A DNA stretch of 64,000 bases, taken from Cyathus striatus (lineage: Eukaryota; Basidiomycota; Agaricomycetes; Agaricales; Nidulariaceae). The DNA lies in the NCBI GenBank assembly GCA_025738555.1, contig JAOVFP010000005.1, positions 2,666,001 to 2,730,000 on the forward strand, in the 5' to 3' direction. Under the pieces are notes generated by a model that was given only the letters and a program-made list of their open reading frames with translations, was not told the DNA's origin and made no database searches. Of this stretch, positions 23,736-35,983 are shown piece by piece (position 1 is the stretch's first letter; every line of letters starts with the position of its first letter). The translations under genes were made by a program, and so were the position numbers.

Positions 23736-26212
23736 TCCTGAGTAGAGGCCGTAGCTGCCAGCCTCAGTTCTCGTGCCAGACACCTCACCACTGCGGCTCT
23801 CTCAACACCCACCTCTCAGTGTTGTTCGTCGACTCGGTGGTCAAGACACCGTCATGTAGCCGTATATGAATTTGAACCCCCTACCTTCAGAGCGCTATTA
23901 TTCTTTTTTTCCCTGTCACTTGTCTCTCACTCACCGCTTTACTCAATGACTAGCGAAAATTTCTTCCTCAGCTTCGCCAACTTTTCTGTCTACCTTGTCT
24001 ACCTTTCATGACTAAAATTTCGTACCAAGCCAGCCTTACAAAGCAGTAAAACTATGCTCCCCGATCACCTCCAACGTTGACGACATTTTACTCCCTTTTA
24101 CAAATCATCCAACAATGTTGCAAGTTCGAAACACGAAGTTACTGGTCAATGGTATTGGTGCTGGGCGATGCTTCCTAGGAGGTGGCTGTCAGTGGCCACA
24201 TGAAGGTAGACAACAGGTCGGTCATAATACGTGCTTTCCTCATCTCATAAAGCTAACTATCACCTCTAGGTAAGTGTGTAATACTACAAAATGTACAACC
24301 GCGCATGAAGCGCCTACACACTGCCAATATATCATACATTTGATTCTATCAACCACTATTCGTCTAATGGATCACCGGTAGATGTGATATCGCCCGCATC
24401 AGCCGACCATATCGCTCCAGTACGATCCGATACAAGACTCCTACATCCACCTTCAACATTTCACTCGCTACACCCCTATTTATACGAGCCACACTCTCCC
24501 CGCCCTGATCCCCGCAGTATAACGGCAACAAGACCTCGCCAACAGTGGCGTTTTACTTTTGACTTTCTTTCCCCAGGTGCACAATACGCATTGGAGCCGC
24601 TGTCCATTTATCTTTACGCCTCTAGACCGTAGATGGACGTATATGGCCTGCTGTAGCCATCCTTCTGTTAGAACCTTATGTCTTTTAAGAGGATATAGAA
24701 GAAGAGGAACGAGGATGCAAGGAGGAGGATCCCCTTCTTGGTTTGTTGAGATTAATGGTGGTCACCCTCCTTCGCTGCTATTAGGTGGTAAGATCGGCGG
24801 GTAGATGCGTCACAGCAGTGGGTAGTGATGCGGGGTGCCGTGACGCACTAAAGCTAGCTGCTAAACCTTGTCACGTAGAGCTGCTCATTGCGCTTTATGA
24901 TCGTTATGGTGAATCTTGCTATTTTGATTGGGAGGACAGTGGTTAACCACGCCCTCAGCGTCATGTACCTTCGCAAGTGGCAGCCATTGATGTTGCGAGC
25001 CTTGCTCGTGAACAATCGTGAATTGGCTGTCGCCGTCTTGCGTTACATAACGTTTTGCAGTCAGCTACTTATATCGCTTCCGGTTCGCTGGCTTGTCCTG
25101 CCCTTAAGGCTTGTGTTGCTCGATCCTGTAACGCCGCATTGCACTGCTTTATGCAGAAAGTAGTTGTGCTGTCCTTCTACATTGTTAACTCACTCGCCGC
25201 GAGCTAGTGCCTACTAACAGTGTCCTCTCCCCTTCTCTAGTAGAATCCAACGTCCCCCTTATGTTGTATACACCACCCCCCAGCCGTGGTCTCGCTGGTC
25301 CGTCTCCCTAAACAGGATTGACTCGTCGACCTGTACAACCACCTACTTCGTAGTCGATGATCTCCACAGCTTAGCACGGCTCTGTGTACTTGCGTGACAT
25401 TCATTACCTTTGCGGTCGCAGCGTTAATTGAGCTTAGTTCCTTCAATTCGTTCGCTTGTCTTTCTGACCAGTAAGCACCCCGTTTTTTGTAACCTGAGGA
25501 TGACGATACAGTAAGTCCGAGTTCAAACACACTGCTATCACCTCGTCGTCTTCGCAGTGTAGTGCACGCGTAGCTCCACACTTCGCACCCCATTAGAAGC
25601 CGACCACTCGTGCGCAAAGAGTGCAGTGCGGTGTGGAGCTACATCTCACAGCTCACTCTGCCTTCATATTCTCCTTTCCCCAGGCTGCTTCCAACAAATC
25701 ATATCCATTGTTGTACGAAAATGATATCAAGCCTTATTGTAAGCAGCAAATCCCGTTCCGGTTCCTGTGGAGACCATGCATCCTTCCTCGTACCGTCGTA
25801 TGGCACCTCCGTATCCCTTGCGATGGGTGGGTAGGTCCGATTACAGGCGAGCGCACCGGTGGGCTTTCCGAGGGATAAGTATATGGAACTGTCGTTAGTT
25901 TACCATTCGGTATGATCACCACGCAACAACAACGGACCAAACCCGATTTACACACAATGTAATTCAGGCATGCGAAGTAGTATATTCTCGTTTACTTCTG
26001 TAGGAGGACAGCGTACCAGGAGACGTCTGGACCTGCTCAACAGAGTTCTGTATTTCTCTTCTTCGTTTCCTATCCATTTTGGCACATTTTCATCTTGCGC
26101 AGAGCGAGCGTACGTTATTGTCTTGATTCTACAAAGTGCTACTACACATACAATAGAAGTAATCGAGCAACATTGACAGCACACCGAAAGGGTCAATCTC
26201 CTGAGGAAGTCG

Positions 26213-26320
26213 ATTTAGTAATAAATAGGTGCGCAGTAACATAGTCCATAGTAATTATGTTTACTACCTCCACCTCAGAATATATTCATTCATGGTTGAA
26301 CTGCAATAACGACATCGGTA
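26213..26320 (-). pseudogene. FunK1 C-terminal scrap at the end of block 2
   Basis: On the minus strand it reads FNHE, a stop, then IYSEVEVVNIITMDYVTAH, which matches the tail of the FunK1 genes (compare GLYTEAVNIVTTNYVKGHH in the broken copy at 43049-44770). No other kinase sequence follows, so block 2 ends in a FunK1 remnant with no gene attached. Confidence 0.62.
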
Positions 26321-26765
26321 GGCTAGTAAGAGTTTCCTCTATTCTCCATTTGATTTAGCGTCCTTCAGGTGAAATATATATTAAATAAGTCACCTTGCTT
26401 GCAAGGTAAGTACTGTAGGAACTTAGGAGTTTGGAGTTAGGACGCAGCACTAAGGATATGGAGGGGTGTTTTCTCCTTCCTTTCTTCTCTGAAGCACTTC
26501 TTTCCTCCCTTGTTCCTTCCTCTCTAATTCATTTATATTTTGCTCGATCCTTCTACCAAAATTTTAAGTTTTGAGTTTTCGGTAGGGCCTGGTCAGGAAA
26601 GGCCTCCCGTTGAAATGTAGTAGTAATCTCATGGGTGATATAGGAACTTGTACTTACTGCAGAAAATAGTTCACATAGAGCACTTCAGGAATATTTGAAA
26701 GATGAAAAGGGCATCGGAAGTTACAAATTAGACATTCTTAAATGTACAAATTACAGTTCAAACGT
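26321..26765. other. Intergenic stretch, nothing recognised
   Basis: AT-rich, with a CTTCCTTTCTTCTCT pyrimidine tract near 26470-26530. It forms the boundary between block 2 and the membrane-protein gene and should contain that gene's 3' end signals. I see no gene. Confidence 0.4.
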
Positions 26766-28183
26766 TCATGCTTCATCATCAACTTGAAAATCTTCTAATG
26801 CGCTGTTCGCATTCCAAAGAGAGTCCAATTCATTCACTGTATTTGGCTGCGGATCTTGAGCTGGTGAAATCCTTCGAGTATGTAAAATCAAACGACAACC
26901 CTACATCGCATGAAATTGTCAGCGCATTACGTTGTGTGTCCAACAGTTAATAACTAACCACGGTCGATATAAATAAAGTGTAGAGACTGGGAGTATTCGC
27001 TAAATCAAATACAAGAACAATGAACAGAACAGTACGCACTCACGGGAACATTATCTCTGCAATACGGTCAATGATCACTTTATTCGTAGCGAACATAACT
27101 GCCAAAATTGCCGATGCTACAGAAGGTTATAAAACGGTTGAGTGAACAAGCCCAGATGGAAAAATCTACATACCTGCTGTAAATGCGAGCATTATATAAC
27201 TATCTTTTGTAAGTCGCTGCAAAAGGGGTGCAATGACTCTCATAGCCGCCCCCGCCCCTCTTAATGCGCGCTTTATTGAAAGTGTCCTCCCAAAAGTTAG
27301 TGCAATAAATATGGCTTGTACCCCAAGCTGCGTAAATCTAAAACATACCATTATTAATCATTGCAGGACATATATAGTAAAAGCTGTGAAACATACGCAA
27401 AGATATAGAATCCGTTTTTTTCTACATTAATTAGTCCACAAGTTGCGGTGAATTTATGTTGAGGAAGGTAGACAATTGTAGACAAAATTGCGTTGAGTAT
27501 CCACCCTGTAAAGAGGAGGATCAAGAATGTTGTCATTAGCATCTGTTGACCATAAAGTGCATAAACTAGGAGTTGTTAGATATGTTTAGAGTGTGGTATT
27601 TTTGTTCTTACTCCGGACCATCATGATCAGGTTTAGTATACCCATGAAGTAGTAGGTCGTCACTGCTTCATAAATAATCACCCCTTGGCAGTACCGATGA
27701 GGTACATTAGGGTAATACGTCGAAAGGTTAATATAACAGCACATGTGGATACTACTAAGAAATTAGCTAGAATATGGATGTTATATCGATGAACGCACAT
27801 AAGAATGAGCACCATTGAATATCGCGAGCAGATATACAGGCATTTTAAGAAGATGAACTGGCGTGGTGATCTATGAGGTCTCAATAAATCAGCATAGCTT
27901 GAGGGATTTCATAACGTACGTTTGTAAGAAGCTCTTTTCCTCTTCAGCGTATCTGGTGCGTTCACATACCCATATTAAACCTGAAATGACTTTTGACCCA
28001 CATTCATATTTGCAAAGCTAAAACTGAAAGGGAAATAATTCACTCACCGCAGGAAATCAAAGTACCAAGCATCGTTAACAATACGGCGGGTAAGATCAAG
28101 TTAGCAGGTCGTGGTTCGGTATAAGTACATATCTTTAAGTGCGCTAAATCAAGATGTTCATATCCAGGGTCGGTGGTAGTCAA
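26766..28183 (-). CDS. Seven-helix membrane protein, DUF6533-like, 5' end missing
   Basis: This is a multi-pass membrane protein of a type numerous in agaricomycetes; its role is unknown. Nine exons join in one frame of 329 residues: 28183-28048, 27980-27920, 27879-27799, 27754-27612, 27565-27397, 27337-27174, 27116-27044, 26986-26959 and 26900-26766, with GT-AG introns of about 40-75 bp. Features are a hydrophobic ILPAVLLTMLGTLISC, then FLKCLYICSRY, the family-typical RIYALYGQQ at the start of a helix, GVQAIFIALTFGRTL, AILAVMFATNKVI and a GCRLILHTR tail followed by an acidic C terminus. The first open codon follows a TAG, and no ATG opens exon 1, so at least one upstream exon is missing or lies beyond the transposon that begins 42 bp upstream. 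The family name is from pattern memory and should be treated as likely, not proven. Confidence 0.72.
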
Positions 28184-28224
28184 CTAATCGATGTCATTCG
28201 GTGGTGTGTCCCCTGTTACTACTA

Positions 28225-30285
28225 CAGTCAACTCTCTACTAGTACATAGCGTTCCGTGGACCCATAAAACTATGAACTAATACACATCAGTAAATCTGTA
28301 CGCGCATTCATGAGAACATTCGGCACATTATCTTTCAAAGTGACGTTAGGTGACGTTTGCGTTTGTATTATGAGTTGTCTTTCTCTTCCGTCATCAACGT
28401 TGACTTTCTCTCTGTCATTCGCCTCTTCGAAACATGGGTTTGCATTCAGTTGGTGTTCCGTTTGCGTCTCGTCTTTTGCTGCATTTTAATATTTTCTAAC
28501 TATATCAATGTCTAGCCTTGTGGCATATACCATCCCTATCCGCAGCAAGATTTTGCTAGTATGCTATGGTACATCTACAATGTGCACATCCTACAACTCA
28601 TACAGCATAATTACTACTGAGACTCAATAAGTTGTCTGGTAACACCTTGGGGGGAAGAGAGAACTTGAACACTGGGAAAAGTTGAAGGATGGTGAGATGT
28701 TGTCATATACCCAGAATCGCGGGGTTCAACGTTTCAAGTTGATTGTTGATAGATGCCGAGCGTCCCGACCCTGCTTACCGGGGCTCGGATAGGCAGCATC
28801 TGATCAGGTCAACTGGGGCCTCAAGCACGCTGGATTCTACTGGCCCAGGGCGATTTCACTAAATTCAAAATTTTGGATCTGAGTCTCGAGTCGTCCCGCC
28901 AATCAGCAAATTCAATTGAAAGTCCTTGAGGTTTGAACCTGTCTCATGCCGTTCCCTTTTTCACTGCCCTCCTCAGCGCTCCTGCCCCCACCACGCCAAT
29001 GTTACTATCTATCAAGACAGAATTGTGTTTGGCCCTTATGTTGTGTTATAAATTCTCTGCGCTAACCCTCTATTCATCATGTTAGGCTCGCGTTAGGAAT
29101 AGCAAGTTGGCTTAGCAGGCTATTTGAACACTCAGGATGTGCCCGGTGACTGTGGAGTATTGGTAGGGTGAGGTTTTGTTGTGCAGTAGAAGAAGCACAG
29201 TGGCTTTTGGGTGAGTGCATTTCACTATTTCTAAAGACCAATGCATTTCGTGACAGTTCTTGTTTCAGATGTACAGTTTAGCAGTATAGAGGCTATAGTA
29301 GAGGGAGTTGTTTCGATTTTTTGCATTACTGTCAGTTCTATATTATTTTGTAGTACATACTATTATGCGTAAAAGTAGTCTATAAATGTACATGTATATA
29401 TATGGCATAAAATATGTGCATATTTGCAATTTACTACCAAATTAAGTGAGCTTCAAGGTGCTTTTCAAGTGTCTTTCAGGTCGTCTTTTGTAAGGAAAGA
29501 ATGCATTTGGGTAACGTTCAAAAGACCAACTTGACATTTAAAGATAACTCAAAGATAATTACTACATTAAACACAAATGACCTAGAGTTAAATGACACAC
29601 CGAAGTTGACCACTTTCGTGACATTCCCGGCATTTCGGTCTTTAAAAGACGCATAACGTCGTGAGAATGCGCCTACAGATTTGCTGATGCAGAGTATGTA
29701 ACAGTAGAAAGGTCCCTTACTCGGCTAATTCGGACTGGCTAATCCGGACCAGTGCCATGTTGGAATAAGTTCTAAGCAATTCAACGTATTCTATGTATAT
29801 TAACATTACTAATGTTTAAAATAGTCTGTAATCTGTGACTCTTTCAACATGCGGCTTCTTCACTTGAGCATTGATGTGGAGGAGGCCCCTTTTGAGGATT
29901 TCGATGGAATATGCAGGTGGCATTGATGTGTCAAGTGATGGTATGGTTGTTTGAGCACATTCCAGCAGGTTTTTACTGCTCCAGGGTAAAACCTAAGAAT
30001 AGCATGTCATGTTTAGGAAATTTAATACTGAAAAATGCCTCTGTTGTGATAAAATATCAATTGTATATACATATAAGGATGGTTTGAAGTCAGTTCCATA
30101 CAAAAGGATTGACAGGAGCCTTATAAGATGTAAGTTATGTATTTTGCCCTCCCCAAAAAGGTATGCACTATTGCATATTAGAATGTAATGCATAACTCCC
30201 CGCCAACTGACTTGGTAGATCCAAAAATGTATTAACTACTGCAGAGTATGTCTACATACAGCATGTACTAGTAGAGAGTTGACTG
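28225..30285. mobile_element. TA-flanked inverted-repeat element of 2.06 kb, Tc1/mariner- or pogo-like
   Basis: The ends are perfect 23-bp inverted repeats beginning CAGTCAACTCTCTACTAG at 28225 and ending with the complement at 30285. Both sides are flanked by TA, the target duplication of the Tc1/mariner superfamily. No transposase frame is visible in the 2 kb interior, which is AT-rich with only short frames, so it is probably non-autonomous. A part near 28850-28910 faintly resembles sequence in the repeat blocks (9390-9450). It sits just upstream of the membrane-protein gene. Confidence 0.72.
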
Positions 30286-30611
30286 TAGTTACTATTCGAT
30301 TCGAAGATACGGTAGCTACTGATGCAGGCGAACTCTGGGAACATGCTGGCTCATTCTCACAAAATGAACCAAGTGTTTGGCAAATTGGCATTGGCCTCCC
30401 GTTGTTTGGCTGCGCGTCGCCTTGTGGATATATGTGCGAGAGAAATGAGCCCCACAGTAGGCATTGTAGTAGTGGGAATCTAAATGCGCAAGTAAATTCT
30501 TTTCAGCATCTCAGTGAGAGGCATGGACATGTTAGATTCATGTAGAAATGAAATAAATTGAATAAAATGTGATATTAAATGTAGACAGGACCGGCAGTGG
30601 TTTTTGACTAG
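30286..30611. other. Short stretch right of the transposon
   Basis: A minus-strand frame with NNGRPMPICQTLGSFCENE reads for about 45 codons toward the transposon and could be an exon cut off from the gene at 26766-28183, but I cannot join it in frame. No firm gene is seen. Confidence 0.25.
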
Positions 30612-33200
30612 TTCAGTATACTGCACCCTTTTGACCAACTGTTCGTCGAATTACGCTGTGACGACGATGAATAGTTGGACCCTCTGTTCTATGGAAAGTC
30701 TAACGACCACGCTCAAACGCATCAAAAATAATTGGACTCCAGTGTCCGGCACCGCGGCTTCTCGGTTAGATATAATAATCTCGGTTCAGGATTTCAGTTT
30801 TGCTTAGTATCCTCAGGATCGCCTAAGCGAGTTCAATTACTAACTGAAGCATGGTCGTCCAGTAACTATGTGCTCATGAGTCACGATATTTATAATAGTT
30901 GTATAAGGCCAATTTTTGAGTCAAACTATATGTAAAACAGGTATATATACTAGTATCATACTACTGTAGTTCTATTGTGACTACAATTAAAATATTTAAG
31001 CAAGATATACACATATATCGAAGAATAAATGTTAAATGTCACACTCAATGTATCTAAATTCACGCTCATGGTATTGAAGAGGTGGACGGGTGTTGGGTGC
31101 GTCTGTCCAACCTTAAGGTTCTAAGGTAGAATAAAAGAATGTATCAGCAACATTTATGAGAGATTTGACGGCGCAATGAAAGACATTGCTTCGAGATAAA
31201 GTTCTAGACTGTTTTTCAGTAAACAGAACTTGCAGAAAGCAGAGATATCGACCGAGACAATGACTGAGAGTGAGACTGAGAGACTGAGAGCAGGTGAACT
31301 GTGGGGTGAAATTCACTGAAGTAATGTAGACCTAGATACACTGTTTAAATAGTAAAAGATAGGAAGAAAATACATAAATGAGCGAATAGAATTTAAATAG
31401 ACCCAAGGAGGTCACAAGAACTAGACTATCGTCCATAGAAGATGAAAAAATACGGAGAATGAAAAATAAATGAGAGGAAGTCTTGAAGTTGCTGCCAGAG
31501 CAATGGTGCCATGATGGGATCAATATCGAATAAACTGTTGTTTTGCTTGTGCGCATCGCAGTCCATTTCTTTGCCTGCCTGTAGTTGAGTGCCTGAGGTA
31601 TCTTTCTTGATGTCCTAAATTCGATTGTAGCGCGGATGCGGTCCAATGTCGAGAGCGTTGGGATGCGTTCAGGAGGACTATTCAATGGCAGACGCGTTGA
31701 CATTGACAGTGACGCGCTTAAAGGAAAGGCCACGTGATCATACCAGAGTGCGTCAGAATGGTTGACTCTACCGACGCCGTGCAGGCAGAAAGCCTACTCT
31801 GCAGTATGAATATTTATTGTATTAGATTAAATAAAACATTTGTATTGTGACTTCATACATGTTGGAGGAGTAATGAGTACTACAATACTAGACACGAATA
31901 CACTTTAATGTAAATATGACTCAGAGAATTGAAATAAGTATGACTCTGAAGTGAACATCAGGGGAAAAAAGTGAGGAAGTGTAGCGATATGTAGTTGTTG
32001 TAGATCTGATAGCGTCATTGCCAACACTCGCGGTCACTGCGAAAGTCCTTTAAATTGAGAGTGAGCATGAAATATATCGTATATTCACACTCTCACTCAA
32101 ACTCAAAATCTACTAGTGACTTAAATATAACATTTATACATGTTCACACATGCGCTCTATTCAATTAACATAAGCATAAATCACTTGTATACAGTTTTGT
32201 ATAAAAGTTCATACTCAATCTAAACGATATGTATGTATGAACATGAATAAATATTACTTATTAGCATGCTCAGCCTGCTCGAACTCTACCAAACTGCGTG
32301 TGTGTAAGTTGAATATAATATTCACGCCCGAGCTATAGTAAATATGGGTTAGTGAGTCATGCTCAAACCAATCAACTTAAGTGTGAACATCATTCAATGA
32401 ATATAATAATATATGCTGTTTATATAGACTATACGGACATAAAGTAGTAAAACATGTATTTACGATATTACTATATTTATGACAACCTATTGCTTCTTGC
32501 TCGTTTATGCATTGCGTCACGCTCACCTCATATTGCTTCATGCTAACTTACATATATATCATTCACGCCCAGGGTCGAATTTTCGCGCACAGACCCTGAG
32601 CGTGCACGGAAATTTACGCCTGTCTGAACTTTGAAGGACATTTGTAGTAAAATTTGAGTCGCAGCGCCGCGTAGTATTACTTACATTACATAGTCAGTTC
32701 ATCTAGCATGCAAATAGTTATATTGGAACTCATACAGGTATATTATCCTATTTTAATGAACCAAATAATTGCTTGATAACATATAGCTACCGGACGACCA
32801 TGCTTCAGTTAGTAGTGGAACTCGCTTAGGCGATCCTGAGGATACTGCGTGAATCTGAGATCCTGAAACCGAGATTATAATATCTAACCGAGAAGCCGCG
32901 GTGCCGGACACCGGAGTCCAATTATTTGTGATGTGTTTGAGCGTGGTCGTTAGACTTTCCATACTGTTCAAGGGTCAGTGTGATGTGTGACAAATTGAGG
33001 ATCTGTTCATCACTAAATGATTTTCAGCTGAATTTTTCACAAATAACGATGATTTTTATTTTATGATTTTAAATATCTCCTTGTACCTCTGTTCATGGGG
33101 AGCTGTGACGCGTGATGAAACGTATATTTGTTCAAGTTCACGGCACTGTGTGATGCGTTACTGAACAGTTGGTCGAAAGGGTGCAGTATCGTATACACCA
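30612..33200. mobile_element. Large inverted-repeat structure, possible non-autonomous DNA transposon
   Basis: The left arm (30612-30870) and the right arm (about 32770-33200) are inverted copies. Both start near ATACTGCACCCTTT and contain TTGGACTCCAGTGTCCGGCA(compare the minus strand) and a frame with SMESLTTTLK. The right arm has about 150 extra bases between outer and inner matching parts. The interior is AT-rich with a 133-codon frame (31332-31733, minus) that I do not recognise. Flanks GTTTTTGA and GTTTTTAA could be an imperfect 8-bp target duplication, which would suit a hAT element; this is uncertain. Confidence 0.55.
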
Positions 33201-34168
33201 AGTTTTTAATCTCATCTTGATTAATATCCAATGGTTATTGAGTATGCAGTAAACAAGCTTAACTAAAATTTATACAGTAATATTAGTACACTGATTCTAT
33301 GTAGATCAACTAATATTGAAAGTTGTGCAATTTGTAGCACTAAATAAAATTCATATAGTTACTACTTAGCATTTTTGTGATTATTTAAACGTGTTTCAAT
33401 ATGCGAAACCTAAATAATGTATGATAACTATGGAAAGGATTTGCAAGGAAGAAAGAATACTACAAGTGACCAGAAAGGTTAGAGATAATATACTTACGAT
33501 TCAGAATAATACCTATAAGTTACCCACAAGTGAATAAAACATTAATAATTGAAAGAATAGCGCGCCAAAAGTCACCAAAGAATGGGGGCCTGCAAGGGAA
33601 AATGCGTGCCAGAAAGAAACGAAAGGATAATAACATAAACTTAAGATACTGATGCGCACCACAACATTAGTAATACCAGTAATAGTAACTAACCGCTCAA
33701 ATTTGGTTCAAATTGGTTCACGAAATGATGAATAAACGCCCAGCTAGGCGTGCGGGTTGACGGTGAATGAGCCGTGAGAATACACGTGTTCCTGAGAGAT
33801 CCAATCAGATAGTAACAGGGGACTACAATTTACAAACTGCTACAAACTCCCGGGTGGCACGCCAAAGGGTTTTGGCTTGGTTTTGGCTTGTCTGGCATTA
33901 TTACTAATTAGTATGGCCGCAGTTTGAGTTTGTTTCAATGTACTATGCTTCTGACCTTGGGGAATTCTGAAGATTTAGGAAGTAAGAACTTCAGTGAAAG
34001 CTAAATGAAAGTCGAGTAGAAATTGGTGGAAGTAGCCCGGGCAAATGCCAATGTTTAATCATGCGCTGGAATCGATACGCGGCAGCGGCGGCACTAGCTA
34101 ATGCCATCATCTTTTGAAATAATCAATCGTAAATATGTACCTAAGTTATAGTAAGGCGAATTGTCGCT
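33201..34168. other. AT-rich stretch without recognisable gene
   Basis: No conserved frame, RNA gene or repeat was recognised. It borders block 3 on the right, and the transition at 34169 is where similarity to block 1 begins. Confidence 0.4.
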
Positions 34169-34299
34169 GTCACGTACTACTATTTTTTCCCCATGTCTCA
34201 ATCTTACCGACAGAATTTCGTGATCACTACGAGCTTATTCTGAAGAAGAGTACCACAACTAGAAGAAATAGGAAGGCGAAGATCGGGATATTTGAATTA

Positions 34300-34711
34300 C
34301 AGCTAAATGCAAAACCGTAGGCCGTTTCGAAATTTGCCAACTTGTAATTCACGTAGTAATATGATGTCATTTATATGAAATTGGTCAAGCGCCCCACGGG
34401 CGGTACCACTGATCCCGTCTCCATAGTGCAACTGTACGGCGCACTGCTCGAATACTGATACCTGTCACTCCCGCAATCTCCTTTGGATGCATGCTGATTG
34501 AGAGTCGAGCAATAATTTCTTTTTGAACGGGGTGGATGTAGCGATACGGCATTGCTGGTCTGCATGGCGAGGAGTGTTGCATAGGAAGGTTGGGAGAGCG
34601 CTGGTAAAGCTGTGGAGCCTGCAGAGTAGACTATGCCAATTTTAGCAACTAATTGTCATGTACAACATCTTAGCGTTTTTGAGAAACGGCCTAGGGTTTT
34701 GCATTTAGCTG
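34300..34711 (-). mobile_element. Tc1/mariner-type mini-element with transposase N-terminal remnant
   Basis: This 412-bp element is flanked by TA on both sides (34298-34299 and 34712-34713). Its ends are inverted repeats of 28 bp with one mismatch, starting CAGCTAAATGCAAAACC. The empty site is visible in block 1: TTTGAATTAAGAGAAC at 3867-3882, with a single TA. On the minus strand an ATG-initiated frame (34582-34385, 65 codons) encodes a helix-turn-helix like the DNA-binding start of Tc1/mariner transposases (GISIRAVRRTVALWRRD). The catalytic part is missing, so it could move only with help from a full-length relative. It inserted after blocks 1 and 3 separated. Confidence 0.88.
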
Positions 34712-35983
34712 TAAGAGAACAGCGGCGTGCGACGGTGACTTGTAGGTTCAATATTCGGCGGTGCTCAAGGAGATGACACTAATTCTAATGTGGAAAGACA
34801 GAATTTACTTATTGCACGCGCTCTAGGGACATCCCTGCCCCGGCCCGCTCAAGGGGCTGACGTTATTTCAGCACTCAAAGGCTATTGGAGAAGCTAAAAA
34901 CTTCTTGAGGGGGAGACCCTAAGGCCTGCGAGCTGCATGGCTAGTAATACATCGTTATGTCGACATGATGGTTGTGTGGCGTTGTCTCTCCTGGGTCCGT
35001 TAGAACTCTGGCATTAACGACTTCTATAAGCCGTGAGTTTTCTAGAGGTGCTCTTACCGGCTGAGTTCTGCTCTCGCTAGAACATGATTCCAAGACTTCA
35101 CTGCCATTGTCATCCATCACAGGCCACGGCGACCTGAGGACCCTCGCGTACCCTCGAAAGCGAACGCCAGAACGGACGGATTGACAATGATGACGCAGGC
35201 TACTGCAATTCATGGATAGCGAGGCAGTTGGCATTCTTTTAGACGGTATCTACAAAATATCGTCATCATGCGAACACTGAGGACCCTCTCATTCCCATTG
35301 GAATTCCTGGACGATTTCAGCAAGTGGTCACCTCCGATGTCCAGTAGCATCAACAACCAGTGCCACTTGTTGCTGGAGTACAATGGCTGAGAGATACAAG
35401 TATGGTCATCATGACCAGAACACCACACACCCCCATCGGGAATTGATACAGCTACTACGAGTTAACGAGCAGCAGTACAACTGATATTCTCTTACGTGGT
35501 GCTCTTGTACACTCATGATTCCAAGGTTTCACTGCCAGTGTTAGCTATCGCATATCGTTTTCTGATACTTCAAAAAGCAGTTGCGGCCTAGCTGTCGTCA
35601 TTACGACTAGACCCTCGCGCGCCCCATCGAAACGTGAGCAGATTATTGGGAAAATAGATGGCGTTCTTTTGGGAGGGTACTAAGAAGGTTCGTCATCATG
35701 TAACAACCCTCTCATCTTCGTTGGCACTCGTTGACAATCGCAGCAGTTGTCCATCCCTCCCACGTCTGCTAGCGATGTCCGCCGATAGAATCAAGAGCTC
35801 GTTGACTTTGAGTTTCATATCTGTACCCCTCCGAGACAGTTGAGATTGCAGCTGACTGGTCTTCCCCACGGGCCATCGATTCATCCCTGGTATTCCATAC
35901 AACGCATGCATATTCCATCTTTAAATTAAGCTTCTGACATGTGAAGAATCGTATTACATGGGAAAGGGATCGACCCCATAACA

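Larger units (their letters stand above)
18983..26320. repeat. Repeat block 2
   Basis: This is the most diverged of the three long blocks. Its first part (18983-19330) matches 45150-45460 of block 4; from 19340 it follows block 1 (from about 4016) and block 3 (from about 34858). It lacks the 1.4 kb insert of blocks 1 and 3, having a single copy of the flanking repeat at about 20515-20675. At the right it runs parallel to block 1 to a FunK1 C-terminal scrap. Apart from the relics listed separately, I see no gene in it. Confidence 0.78.
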
